Shown here piece after piece: positions 14,498 to 26,902 of a DNA stretch of 64,000 nt (positions are counted from its first letter, which is position 1; every line of letters begins with the position of its first letter). Both the position numbers and the translations under genes were made by a program. Under the pieces are notes generated by a model, which made no database searches, was not told where the DNA came from, and worked only from the letters and a program-made list of their open reading frames with translations. Source of the stretch: Caenorhabditis elegans (lineage: Eukaryota; Nematoda; Chromadorea; Rhabditida; Rhabditidae); the NCBI RefSeq assembly GCF_000002985.6, contig NC_003283.11:6758001-6822000 (forward strand), read 5' to 3'.

Positions 14498-15831
14498 TCA
14501 ATTCATTTCCTTGACGTCCGATGATGTTGATGGGCCTGAACCATCTGCGCCGGTCCATTCACATCGTGCTACGAAAAAAACATAGCCTGCAGCATTTTTG
14601 ACCAGCGGCGGATGAGTCGGCTTTGTGGTATTAAGCAATCCATGCTCTTCTCTGAAAAATTAGGAAACTAAAAATCGAAATATAAAACTGAAAAACCTCT
14701 GATTACTATGCTTTTCAGAAAATATTCATAACGTTTTTAATGTCTATGGAAATTAATAAAGTTGTGGAAACAAATGGCTATTATCCATGATTATTCATTT
14801 GATGGTTTTCAACAAATTTTATTAAAACTTTTTTGATCACTTAAAAAATCCTAATTAAGTTGGAGCCATTTTTTGAAGATTTTTTAAAGCTTTCTTTCAG
14901 AGTTTATGTGCGGGGCGTGAGATGTCAGTGCCTCTTCTACTGTCTACACTCGCTGGGCGATAATACTAAATTTCTGTTTTTACAGACTGAATGATTAATT
15001 GAAGATTAGAGTTTACGATTGTCACAATTTTGCGTGTGAATTTTGGAAATTTAAATGTTCTATTTGTGAATTCAAAATTGTTGTGTTCAAATATTCACTA
15101 TTCGTCCACTCACCCTTTCGTACTCTTTTATATCTTGCAAGTGTTGACATTCTCTCGATTAACATATAATCCGATGGGGTGCTTTGGTCCGCTGATATTA
15201 TGAATTGGTTGTTCACTTCATTCAGTGTCAAACTTCGTTTTCTGTGCGAATGCGCATTTTCTTCGTTCCTTCACCAAGGCCTGCTGCATTTTTTAAAATT
15301 CAACCGCTAGCGACAACCTCATATAAATTCATTCGAAAAAACGCAACTAACTTTTAGTTGTCCACGGGGAAAGGCCATCAACAGCGTGGTAGATCTGCCC
15401 TGCGACATGACAAGAGGAGACAAAGCATGCGAACGCTCCGATTGTCTCAATCAAAGGCGGTACATCCGGGAGACTAGTGTTCAGAGCGCCAAGCACTTCC
15501 AAAATGTCAACTTTGTTGTATAAATAGTCAAGAAGGTTAATCTTGTTCTGAGTCCATCCAACGTTGTTCGAATGCAATTTGAGGTACACTCCGACTCCAC
15601 AAGTTTCCTCAAAGAGTTTCGGCTCAAACTGAAAACATACAAGTTAGAGAGAAGGTATCCAATTATATAATTACAAACTGGCAAATCGGTATCAACTCCA
15701 CACTGCCTATCTGTTACTGCACTTCGCAGACGATTGTTGCCGTGGGAAAGATATACTGGAACTGGAGCATTTTCTGTGGTCACGTAGTCGTATAAAATGA
15801 GCACATTTCCAAATATTTGGTTGTCACGAGT
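14498..15831 (-). CDS. unrecognised protein, partial gene model
   Basis: Two exons are well supported: 15675-15831 and about 15347-15629. They join in phase (T|TT, phenylalanine) and together encode about 147 residues, including DYVTTENAPVPVYLSHG, a cysteine-containing stretch and a hydrophobic region ending in YHAVDGLSPW. The second exon either ends at the TAG at 15347 or continues via a donor. A possible last exon at 14498-14651 has an open frame ending KNAAGYVFFVARCEW...KEMN, and another open block lies at 15022-15231. I could not join these in one consistent phase. No start codon was found upstream of 15831; the region there is low complexity. It may be a gene with a distant 5' exon or a decayed fragment. 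No family recognised. Confidence 0.35.
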
Positions 15832-16350
15832 CTGAAAAACAAGTAATTATTTATAAACCCAAAGAACAAACAATCGCCAAATTAGATCAAAAAAATTACA
15901 AAAAAGATGAATACTTGTGATGAAATTCTTTAAAAAAATCAAAAAGAAAACGAATCGATAAATAAGAACAAAATTCTAAGAACAAAAAAATAACAAAAAT
16001 AACAACAAAAAAAAGTTGTAAACAACTAAATACGAGAAACGCAGAGACATTGGCGGGCACGCGACGCAGTGCGGTTGCTTAAATATAATTTGATCTACCC
16101 GTTTGACCTCCCAATTATTAATTTCTCGTTTCTTTTACTATTTCGCTTTTTTATTTTCTTCCCCCACGACTTCAAAGTAGCGCGCATTCATGCAAAATGG
16201 TTTCGCTACGCGCCACCCATTGACTTTTAAATTATTTTTAAATCAAATAAAATACACTGTACATATTTATTCACAATTTTATTAAAAATTTGGACATTTT
16301 TGGAACTGAGAGAAATATCCAAAATCTCAAGAAACATCTACTGAAAAAAA
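15832..16350. other. intergenic region with GC-richer patch
   Basis: A/C-rich low-complexity sequence (about 15840-16020) followed by a short patch richer in GC (about 16040-16080). No coding exon was recognised, and the missing 5' end of the neighbouring gene was not found here. Confidence 0.3.
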
Positions 16351-17645
16351 TCAAAGTGAAACCACAAAATGATTTGAAATAGTTGACAAGGAGCGGCAAG
16401 CTTTTTCATCTTTGGAATTAATTGAACACGTTATAATTGAAACTCCTGAAAATAAGAATTAGGCTTAGTTTTACGCATTCCTATTTTATTGATGGCTCAC
16501 CGTATTTTAGATGCGATAGGAAAATTGTTCTATGTGGTTTATTTGCAATGATCATTGCCAAAGTCGCTGCGGCTCCATGGACCATTGCGAAAGTAAGAGA
16601 TATTGCAACCACCACTGAAAGAATTGTAATGTTTCTAAATTTTACTGAATTTGCTACGTACATGGGTTGTTGACTCGCATTTCCAGGCCAACAATAAAAG
16701 TAGAGAACGGGAATAATAAAAAACTGACGATGATGGATATCTAGAAATTTATTTTTTATCGAAAAGTCAGGTGCTTAAAAAATTCACCTGAAACAGCAGT
16801 GCTTTGATAGACATTTTTTGAGCTTGAACCACATGTCGTGATAGCCTATGCTTCATTCTGTTTAAAATTTGAAAAGCAACTACTGGAATGAAAATGCAAG
16901 CAATAATATACAAGAAAAGACTAATACTGCAGAGTTTCAAAAATAAGGAGAACCGAAAGTAACTGCCACTAGCCACTACATAACTTTCCGACCAAAACCT
17001 CGCTGGCATATTTCCAGCCAATAATTTGTACCAGAAAAATTTCGCATTATCCTGGTTTTCATAAAGCAATGCAAAATTGGAAAGAGAGCACACGGATGAA
17101 ATATAAGTCCCATATACGAACAAATGTCCAAATCTAATTGAAAGTTTGTAATATTGAAATGTTATTGGTAGAACACTTTTTAGTCGAATAATTAACAAAT
17201 GTATCATTGTGCACGCATTGACTTGATATAAAAGGAATACAAGAATTAATTGAAAAAATGTGTGAAAGTTGAAATATCCCAGCAATCCTTCAGAATTCAA
17301 ACCGACAACTGGAAGTATTACTACTGGACGCATTAAATAGAACCCAAATATTTCCCCAATAAAATTTCTGAAGTTCATATAATTGAAATGCGCTTTATTT
17401 TGGTCATATTTCCATGTTTTAACTTACAGAAAAACATGATTTTTCAAAACCGATGTATAATGTTGTTGGAGTTGATCAGTACTAAAATACAAACAATAAA
17501 TCCCTTCAATATAGATGGGAATCGTTAAAATCGGTAAGATTAAAGTTGAAATCAAATATTTTCTGATTACCGAATCTTGTTCTTCATAAAATAATGATAA
17601 AGTCTGATTTGTACTCATTTTTTGAATGAACATTTCAGAAAACAT
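16351..17645 (-). CDS. SRH/SRI-type serpentine chemoreceptor, divergent
   Basis: Putative chemosensory GPCR. Exons 17428-17645, 16788-17367, 16501-16723 and 16351-16445 join in phase to 371 residues if the first ATG (17645) is used; a second in-frame ATG at 17618 would shorten it by nine. The protein shares landmarks with the neighbour ending at 11837: LMRPVVILPVVGLNSEGLL, a helix beginning FHTFFQL, FWSESYVVASGS, and VHGAAATLAMIIANKPHR at the C-terminal end of helix 7. Exon 2 is a fusion of what are two exons in the relative (intron lost). The acceptor of exon 3 was chosen (16723/16724) because it keeps frame with the previous exon and with helix 7. No lesion was seen. Confidence 0.65.
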
Positions 17646-18108
17646 TGCTACAACTCAAGCCAGCTCACTGGGTAATCAAATAAAAATGTAATTGAGTTTA
17701 AAGACAAGCGATAATCAGAATTTGATTTATTGATGTATGACTTCAATTGATACTGCGTGGGAATAAAAAGCGATAAGTGTGTTAACGTTGGTGTGCTCAC
17801 AAAAATTTGAAAATTGTGTTGATGGGGATCACATTGGCACTTTATTGAAAGCATAAATTATCACAATTCTTGAAATTCATAAACCGAAGTGTGTGTTTTT
17901 AGGTTGTGATGCAGTCAAATATAATTATATGTTGAAGAGTTCCAAAGTACTTTTTTTCTGATCAAGTTCGGGATATTCAGGAAATTGACCATTGATTTAA
18001 AGATACGGTATATTAAAATGTTGTACTAAGTTGCTTCGTTTTGGCTGTGTACAAGTGACAAATGATACAACTGCAATTCCAAAAGTAAAATAAAATTTCA
18101 ATGCAAAT
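17646..18108. other. intergenic spacer between receptor loci
   Basis: Short AT-rich spacer that would contain the promoter of the receptor starting at 17645. Nothing specific recognised. Confidence 0.4.
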
Positions 18109-19311
18109 TTAACTGTTACCCCAAGACCATTGTGACGACATTGTATCACGAAACGGCTTATTGCACAGAAGATGAACAACTGTGGATGCATATCCATGGC
18201 TCAAACCGATGAGAACAGCTATTTTGATAATCACTGAAAAATGTTTGAAATATTATTTTTCTCTTCTGGTATTTACAACATTATTACAGTAAAAGAGAAG
18301 AGTTTACTCACTTGTATTTTTGATAAAACCTGCAACATCAGACAGCTCAACATAACAGCAACCTGGAAGCTTGAAGTATAGATTTTAAATTTGTGCTCTT
18401 GCTTTCGTGATGTATGTGGAATTTATAGACAGAGGCAGCAGAGTTTCATTAAAATTCAATCTAATTACCTGGTATAAAATTGCTCGTAAATGTCCTCTCT
18501 GAGCTTTCACTACTACTTCTGAGAGGTTATAACTTGTTTTGTGAATAATTATAAGGCATATCGTGGGCCCTGATATGCAAATAATTATGTAAATTGTCAG
18601 ACAAATACTCAAGGACACAAGAAGAGTACCATGGTGGGGGTTTTTAGAAGATGAAACTGCATACTTCGTCGACCACAGCACTTCTGGTACCTGGCTGACA
18701 TTCTGTAATTTTTTAGGTAACATAAATAGACACGAGAGTTTCCAAACCGTAGAAATGAACAACTTGGCTTCTTCCTGATTTTCAATTGCAAGCAGTATAA
18801 AGTTACTGATAACAAAGCCGACAATGTAGCTAAGAACAATAATAAATATTCCTAACTTGATAAAAAGTTTGTAATATCGGAAAGTCATTGGAATGATAAA
18901 TTTCATTCGATACATTGTTATATGCACAAGTATAACAATATCCATCTGAACTAACATGCAAAAACCGTATATTTGCAAGAATGGGTGTACACCAATCATT
19001 GACTGCAGTCCATTACAGTAAAAGCCAACAATTGGGGCAAAAACCATTGGACGAAGAAGTTGCAACCCGTAGAAGTCTTCACAGATACATCTGAAACTAA
19101 TTGTATACATTATGTTATTTTAAACAGTTATAACTACCCTATTATATGAGCAGTCAGAATAATGACTTTGAAATTGTGTGATATTTTTAAAAATACAAAA
19201 AATAACTTTGAGACAGATGGGTAGTGTTATAAATGATATAAAATTGAGAATCGCCATAAAAACAGAATAACTGAAATCAATTTCAGCCAAATCGATTTCC
19301 ACGCGACTCAT
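18109..19311 (-). pseudogene. SRH/SRI-type chemoreceptor pseudogene, two frameshifts
   Basis: Close relative of the receptor at 11837-13688 with the same five-exon structure: about 19120-19311, 18748-19090, 18469-18702, 18312-18362, 18109-18233. Two lesions break it. In exon 1 the frame reads through TQFQ and then shifts: the expected continuation (VIILTAHIIG before the donor) is one base out of frame, consistent with an 8-base deletion near 19165. In the fourth exon, the start (VAVMLSCLM) and the end (DVAGFIKNT) are in different frames and the exon is 51 instead of 79 bp. Helices 2-6, in exons 2 and 3, remain clean. The 45-bp intron at 18703-18747 is stop-free and divisible by three. It may be a recent pseudogene. 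Confidence 0.65.
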
Positions 19312-22300
19312 TTTGTATATTCTCCTCAACAGGTGTACGCATTTTATAGCATTTTTGAGGGGAGCTAATTTTGTTACACTGCAATTGGGTGTTACATTAT
19401 TATTGAATTTGTGATTGCAAATGAGGTTTTTAAAATGTTATCTTTAATTATGAGAACACTGTTCAGAGCGAATATTAAAGCTGTATTGAAAAACATTTTT
19501 TGAAAATTGTGTGCCAATATCCTTTCTCGTTGGGTCTGTAATCTGCCACAGACAGTTATTTAAACATGACGTACATTTTTCATTTCAGTTCATTTTTTTG
19601 AGATACTGAAAATTGATTTTCATTTAAAACGAAATTTCCAAGTTTTTGGTTAATTCAATTTCAGCAGTTTGACTCAAAATTCCAATTCAAGATACATCAT
19701 TCTAGACTTTAGTCAAGCTCCAATGAACCATATGTTTTTTTTTGATTTATCAGAAATACACCTAAAATAGTGTTTCCAAGAAAATTCTGTGGGATAGGAA
19801 GTCAGAAGCATGGTGAATCAACGTGAAATTGGAAAATATATTCTAGTTTTAATGCGTCGAGGCAACATTGTTACTGTTAAAAGTCATTCATAAAGTAAAA
19901 AATACATATATTACTCCTCAAATAATCTAACTAGAGGAATTCGGAATTTTTTGCAACATCATCCTTTGAGCAGCGTTTTTTTTATTCTGTCTAAGATACA
20001 ACAAATTGACATCCCAGATTGTTTAAAGTTATGTTTTTTTTAAACAGTTTTCACTTTTTATCCAGGGTCTGAAAATCACTTTCCCAACTTCAGCTTCGCT
20101 TTTAAATGAAATACGGTTGGGGCATCAATAGTTCAGCATCCATGTTCTGCGATTACGTGCATCTCTAAAACCGAACCCATTTTTTAATGCCTAAACTTGG
20201 GTTCAAGAGGGTGAATCCCCTCTTCTTCTTTTTTCCATTTTAGCAGCATCTCTTATTTTTTCGTAAATCAAATCAAATCTTTGAATGTCCCAGTGACCTA
20301 CTACTAATAATAACTGGCCAAAAGTGAGACGAGGAAGTCGAGAAACGAGAGACATGTAAAACCGAGAAGCATGTAGCTTTGAACTCTGTTGGTCCCGTGC
20401 AGAAGCTCCCATTCTTCCTGTTTTTTTTCTAGTGTGAAACCTATATTATTCCTCACTCTCACAAAAGACCAAAAAGTCGTCGACGCGTGCGCGCGTTCAA
20501 TTGAAGACAGCAGCAGTTTCTGAGCTTTTGATAAATATTTCAGAAGAGTTTCACCTCCATTCCTCCCACAATGATTTCACGTAAGCATAACTCATTTGAT
20601 ACTTCTTCTTTTCAGCTGTCTTCAAGAAATGAATTTGTTCAAACATCGTGGGATTTCCCTGAATTTTTTTCTTGGCGTGTTTCCTGGAAACCTGAGATTT
20701 CAATGTTTTTCGTCTTCAAATCACTAATTATTTTGTATCCAAAAAAATTGTCTAGAAAAATATTTTGGAAAATTAAAACTTTTGCCTCGAAATGTTAAAT
20801 TGTAATTGAAGGGTTTTGGACTAAAAGTAGACCTGGAAATGTTGTGTCTGACTATTATAAAATCAAATTGTTCTTGTTTTAAAAGATGTAGCATTGTCAA
20901 ATTCCAAAACATAGTCAAAAATGTTGCAAAATCGGGAAAGAAAAAATATCAAACCCGTGGTATTTACCCTAATAGATTTTTCTCCAAAACAATACTTTGA
21001 AACAAATCAGCGCTCAGGGCGGCGGCAGTAATTGCTGGCTGACCTGAAAATAGAGTTGTGCAGGCACCAAAACGCCTGTCTCCCTGCCTACCTGCCTGCA
21101 GTCCTCGCTCAAATATTGAACTTTCAACCTTCGGGAAAAGTAGGTCAAAAACTCTGAATCTTCTGGATTAAATTAAAAATGTTTTTAACATACGTAAATC
21201 TATATTTGAATTATTTTCTGCACGTAGACCTCCTTGATCTAAATTTGAATTATTAAACTCAGACATCATTTAATCGAAAATGTCATGTATTTCTATGTTT
21301 TCTGCAGGAAGTCATCATAAATCGCTCGCCCCCATTTTATACCGGACAGGATTAAATTTCATTTGACACTTTTGCAAATAATGATGTCAATATCTTATTT
21401 TATTTTTTTGATTAGGCATCTTGTTCTATTTATCCATATAATTCATTTTTCCAAGCCAGACATATTTGGCTGATCAAAAACTATTTCTTCTTTCGAGTAG
21501 CCTCAGTTCTGGTCCATGTGTCCTAATAGTTTCAACCCATCCGGTGTCTACATTTCTTTCAATTCTTCTTTTCCGTTCGATCCGTTATTATTCGAGTTGT
21601 GCACAAGTCTTTTTCTCTTACTCTTTTTCATCTTTAGGAGACCACACCCTCCCACAGCTTTCTTTCGACAAACCGCTTCTTCTTTTTTATAGCATTCCAT
21701 TCGGTTAAGTCCGCCTCCTCTGTCCTATGGTCCCAAACTTTCTCTCTAAATTTCCATAATTTCTATCATCTGTCAGGACTAGAAAAAAGAGTTCTACCGA
21801 CTTTTTCAACTTGTTTTTTATAAAATTTTGCCATTTTCCTGACTTCTCCGACAAGTCGTTCGATTCAGTTTTCAACTACTGTATTTGTTTTTTTTCTGTT
21901 TTTTCCCAGTTACACTTTCTACACGTTTTTGTGAAGTAGTCAAGGTGAATTTCCAAATTTTAACAAACTTTGAGAAAAATTTGTGGTTTTGAAAAATTTA
22001 GTGAAAAGTAGTGGCTCATGTTTGATGTTTTAATTTACAATGCTATAATTTACAAATATTAAAAAAAAAAGTAACAATTTTTTAGAATACAAAATCAGTA
22101 GGAAACATTCGTTTTTGGATGACTTTTTGACTGTACATTTTTTGAAAATTCAAAAGTTATTGGAATATGGCTGGCAAAGCTGATTTGGTTATTTTAGCCA
22201 TACATAAATGTTTTTTCATCAAATCACCCCCCCCCCCCCCCCCCAGGTATTATTCACATTCAAACAGCAATTCTCCTCAAATAATCGTGCACCACACCGC

Positions 22301-22672
22301 TTAAATTTGACAGCTTATATTCTCGGTGGTCTTCTTTTTTCAAAAATATAAGAAAAAGTATGTGTACCTGAGATCTAACAAAAATTAAACCGAGATCACA
22401 GTTATTAAAGTGAAGGTATTGGGAGCAAATCTGATGGATTCACATAGTTTCCAATACTTTACGAATCTAGGTGGCCAATCTTCTTTGCATATTTACATGT
22501 GGTCAAGAAATGTTTTATTTGAATCTGAAATTATTTACCTTCCATACTTTGTAAACAACAAACATCCGCTTATTCAACCAATGATTTTTCGAGGATCATA
22601 ACAGATTTTAAAATTGTACGTTTAATTTAAATTTCCAGACAATCAAAACACAAGCTTCGACATGGATTGACT
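19312..22672. other. long sparse region upstream of the single-span membrane protein gene
   Basis: No coding gene found. It contains a C18 tract (listed separately). At about 20571 the sequence ATGATTTCAC is followed directly by a good donor (GTAAGC). Splicing this to the acceptor before 22639 gives a frame that stops after a dozen codons, so it could only be a 5' UTR exon of the downstream gene. The rest is AT-rich with pyrimidine runs (21470-21920). Confidence 0.4.
22227..22244. repeat. C18/G18 monotract
   Basis: Eighteen consecutive C on the plus strand, that is G18 on the minus strand. Tracts of this length can form G-quadruplexes, and in C. elegans are known to be deletion-prone without the DOG-1/FANCJ helicase. 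Confidence 0.95.
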
Positions 22673-25128
22673 ATGGACATGGACACAGCTTATCCTGTTT
22701 ATTCGTCTATGGTGAGCTACAGTTTGATCGCCATCTATAGGAAATCCAAATGAAAGAGACCTAACAAATACTTGGAAAAATGTAGTTTTTTATTAATTGC
22801 ACCTGCTTCTAGAACAAGAAGTTCGTGCTTCGATCTCTATTCAATATTATTTCCTTATTCTGTAAAAGCCTGGGCGGTTTCCGGTTGAAAGGCTTGAAAT
22901 GAAGATGAGAGAGCAATTCGTGGAAAGTGAAAACTGAAGGTTGATGACGTTGCTTTATTTCAGGAAGAGTGCACTGCTGAATGTGGATCCTTGGTTTCTT
23001 ACTGCATTGGGCATATGCCGAATCTTGTGTGCCAACTCAATTTTGTTGCATTTTTAGCTGTTATCTTTTTCGCAATTTTTACCGGTATGCTTACAAGCTA
23101 AGTCTATAAGGACACTGGGTCCTATCAAAAATTCGAGGCTGCGTGTGACGTCACGCACGCTTAAAAAAATTTTTGTACAAGGACATCTTATTGATTCTCA
23201 TTTAAGAAGAAATAATGATAATATTAAAAAATATATATTGTACGCGAAGTGCATGGAGGGATTGCATTGTGCCCATAATCAAATTCATTAAGCAAGGGTT
23301 GAGACCAGAGATGATTCGTCTCTACTCGGCTAACAAATATTATAGTAGGGAAATATAAATAAATATAGCAACGGCTTCTCCTACGCCAAGCGTTATGTTC
23401 TTAGTCCGAGAGTTTGGCAGTTAACTCGAAAACTGTCCACGTTTCGGAAAACGATGTATACCAAAATGTTCAAGAATACGGTACCCGGTTCTGGCACGAC
23501 AATTTTTTGTTAAATCCGGTTTTAATGTTATATTTGATTTTTTGTAAATAAATATTTTTTTTTTCCAAAAAAATAATTAAAAATTGATGAAACTTCCGCA
23601 GCAATGAATTTTAAAATGCAGTACTCATTAAAGGCACACAACAATTTCCATGTAACAAAAATTGTCGTGTCGAGACCGGCTGCGGTATTTTTGGCGGAAA
23701 AATTGCAAAATTTTGCGACTGGATAGTATAACCTAGGGTGTAAATTTTGAAAAAGTAAACATTCGTTAATTCTTGTTCATATGCTATTCAGATGTTTGCT
23801 CTCATCTTGATTAGCCTATTTAAAGAAACCAAAACAAAACTACTGTAGTCAAAGTTTTGTATCAATTAAATTGGCGGAAGAAGCCGTCGATGTTTGTTCG
23901 TTTTCATTCAGAGCACCCGTTCGTTTGCTTTTTTCGGTGAAACGAGTAAAGGGAGTAATTGCAGACGGAACTCTTCGTTTCTTGTTTGTTTTAACTCGTC
24001 ACTGAGCTCTTCTCATGTTGATGAATAAGCGGTGAACGCAAAGCAGGCAAAGAGATGCATAATCCGCGGTGTGCTGAAAGAGATTGGGTGAAAATAATTG
24101 CCTATTTTGAAAGTTGACGTCAAAAAATATGGAAAGAAAATAACTATATTGTTTTTGGGAAGAAAACGAAGATGGTGACAAATTACATGTCGGGATTCTT
24201 GTTTTAGTGTGTTAAGGGGCCATTCCTATATGATATTACGAGAACACTGAATTTCAAGAATGCGTATTGAGCAAAATATCTCGTAGCGAAAACTACAGTA
24301 ATTTTTTTAAATGACTACTGTAGTGCTCGTGTCGATTTTCGAAAATGTTTTCTTTTCGAATTTGGACAGCGGGTTTCAATTTTGCTTCGCTTTTTCGAAT
24401 TGTAAATAATTTTAATTGATAATCGCTGCCAAAGTTCGAGAAAATATTTTCGAAAATTGAGCCCGTAAATCGACACGAGCACTACAGTAGTCATTTAAAA
24501 AATTACTGTAGTTTTCGCTACGAGATATTTTGCGCGTCAGATGTTGTGCAATTCGCATTCTCAAAATGTAAATAGTGTTCCTGTAATATAGGCGCTGGGG
24601 AATTTTAGAGAAAATCAAAATCTATAGGAAAAAACTATGAAAATTCCAAGTTTGCCTAATAATGCATATTTATTTCAGGTATCTTCATTCCTGTTTCGTG
24701 CCTATTTTGTTGGGTAAGCGGTGGTTGTCGACGATCGAAATCCCGTCGAATGTCCTTCTTCGCAACACTTTCAAGTCGTCAAAATCGAAGTCGACGTGGC
24801 ACAGGAAATGATGAGGAGCGAAGCAGTTTGTACCCTTCCTCTCCACCCACTCTTCAAATCCGTAAGTTTCTCTCTCTCTCTCGTGTTTTCCCATCCATTT
24901 TGAAGTTATCATCAAAAACCACAAAACTTCAAAATTCACCAAACTTTTCCAGCAGCATCCACAAAGTGCCGACAGCCATCGTCCTTTTCTCTTCCCGCAG
25001 TCTCTCACGACGTCATTTTAGAAGAGAGTGAATCTTCTGATCATGAATGGAGGAAGGCCAAGAGGTGCCGAAAGATAACATTTGATCTCTCAATGACACG
25101 CCGGGATAATGATCTTTCACAACTGTGA
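22673..25128 (+). CDS. small single-span membrane protein, function unknown
   Basis: Four exons join in phase: 22673-22711, 22964-23084, 24679-24861 and 24953-25128, giving 172 residues. The N-terminal part is short and cysteine-rich (EECTAECGSLVSYC, then CQLN), followed by one hydrophobic span at about residues 35-60 (FVAFLAVIFFAIFTGIFIPV) ending in a cysteine cluster (CLFC). A basic, serine-rich cytoplasmic tail follows with an acidic ILEESESSDHE patch and a basic KAKRCRK segment. The second intron (1.6 kb) is much longer than its neighbours and carries two inverted repeats. The ATG at 22673 is the first in the exon that stays open. I do not recognise the family; a receptor-adaptor or junction role cannot be argued from sequence alone. 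Confidence 0.65.
23474..23690. repeat. inverted repeat in intron
   Basis: Arms at about 23474-23513 and 23653-23690 are reverse complements with a few mismatches, sharing a GTCTCGACACGACAATTTTT-like core. This core belongs to a sequence common in C. elegans dispersed repeats. It lies within the second intron of the 22673-25128 gene. Confidence 0.6.
24232..24592. mobile_element. palindromic MITE-like element
   Basis: The two halves (about 24232-24412 and 24416-24592) are near-perfect reverse complements, with matching blocks such as CTCGTAGCGAAAACTACAGT and GACTACTGTAGTGCTCGTGT. It has no coding capacity. This is the structure of abundant non-autonomous DNA-transposon-derived repeats of C. 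elegans. It lies inside an intron. Confidence 0.75.
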
Positions 25129-25652
25129 TTAAATTCAAACTGAAATCTAGTATTAACGGGTGATTTTGAAAATAAAACAATTGAATATGGCGAAGCACTT
25201 CATTTGACTTCGAGCAATACAGGAATGCAAAAATAACTGGCGAACACAGCGTCTATAAAATACAAAAAAAACAGAAAGATGCTCAGAAAATACAATACGT
25301 GGGCACATTCAATAATGTTAGCAAGCGAGGTAGGTTAAACGGACTGGTAGTATATTTTCAATATAGAAGATCTGTTTTCCGATTGCTAATGTTGAGTGTA
25401 TGTGAGAGATGGCAAAATAGGGAAGATGCTGAAACGCATTCCTACAAAATAACACCGGGGGGGTCGATATAGAAGCTACAGGGAAGAAAAACTAGCAACG
25501 AATCATTTGACAAGGACAACGAGTGTCGCTGTACAAGAAGATTCCGTAAAAAATTTGTTAAAGCTTTTTGGTTAAGTGAAAGTTTAGGGGTGTTCGATAA
25601 AATGCAAAACACGCAGTTAGTAGAAATAAAATGGGCGTATCAGTTGAACTGA
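25129..25652. other. convergent 3' intergenic region
   Basis: Between the stop of the plus-strand membrane protein gene and the stop of spn-4. It would hold both 3' UTRs. The spn-4 3' UTR is expected to carry translational control elements, but I could not identify one by eye. No gene seen. Confidence 0.4.
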
Positions 25653-26902
25653 TTACTGGCTTGACGATTCTTTTGGTGGAGAAACAGACTTTCCGTGGAA
25701 CGATGTGGAACCTTCGTAGAGAGCAGCGAGAAGATAATCAGGGCTGTTATGTGGGGACCAATGAATCTCTTCGTCTAAAATTTGATTTTTAAATGAAAAT
25801 CGACAATCTAGAATCTAAACTATTTACCTGAAACTGTCTCGCTCTCTGATGATCTCAATCCAGAAGATGTCACAGATGGTGCTCTCTTTCCTTTGTTAGC
25901 ACTATTATTTCCTGATCCAAAATGGTTTGAAGTGTCGAGAAGAGCAGTAATCTGGTCACGAAGATGATGTGGGAATATAGAGTTCAACTCCACATCAGAC
26001 AGCTCGTGATTCGAAGAATCAGAACACTTATTGCTGCATGGTGAGTTTTGTCTGTGCATGCACATCAGAATACTTGTTTCCGTCGTAGGCTCGCCGTTTT
26101 TGCAGAAGTATTCACCAGCTGAAGAAAGCTTGAGCTCGCTGTGCTTGGTGCATCGAGGTGGTTTGGTCTGCACAAGACTACGCGTGTTGAAAATTCCATT
26201 GCTACGGTATGGTGCCATCATGAATCCAGCTTCGGGAAAACATGTTGTGTTCTCCTTTTCCTTGAACAACTGATGCATTGGCTCAGCTCTCCATAAATTA
26301 TGAGGGGCTCGAAGATCGACACACAGCTTTGGTGGTGGCAAAACTTCATTTTGTGGATTGTTGATAAGCTTTCTGCGGGTTGGTGTCGCTCTTCTCACTT
26401 CTATAATTCTTCCTTGAACATGTGATTCGTGAAGCGCAGCACGAGCTTTCTCACAGGATTCGATGGAATCGAGTGTGACAAACCCGAACCCTTTGGATCC
26501 ACGATCATTTGTGACGATTTCCACACTCAGGACTCTTCCATATCTGAAATTAATATTCTTATTCAGAACTTGTTGTAAATTGAAAACTCACGCGAAGAAC
26601 ATTGCCGCCAAATCTTGTTCACGAAACGAGAAGGGAATATTGCTGACATATATCCTAAAAGTTTTTTGATGAATTCATTAAAACGGCACGACAAATTTAC
26701 CTGTTATCTGTGAAAGAAGCCGGCTCACGAGTTTTCGGTTTGACCGATATTGGCATTGTGAAAATTGGATCTTTGTTGGAAGGATTCGCACTGTTAAACG
26801 GTAATCTGAAAAAGAAATACTTAATACCAACATTTAAAAATGATAAACATACCCATCATGTGCTCTGTGAGCGAAGTTAGTAAATATCTGTGTGTTTTGC
26901 AT
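25653..26902 (-). CDS. spn-4: SPN-4, maternal RRM RNA-binding protein
   Basis: Translational regulator in the early embryo, known to act in spindle orientation and in glp-1 and skn-1 mRNA control. Exons 26853-26902, 26701-26805, 26592-26654, 25828-26543 and 25653-25774 splice in phase to 351 residues, the length I recall for SPN-4. One RRM is visible: RNP2 IYVSNI at residues 53-58 and RNP1 KGFGFVTL at 90-97. The rest is a long, mostly disordered, serine/asparagine-rich region with cysteine-containing stretches and a C-terminal acidic-to-basic tail. The start codon is one base after a strong acceptor (TTTTTTCAG|A-ATG), fitting SL1 trans-splicing. Divergent with spe-39. Confidence 0.95.
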
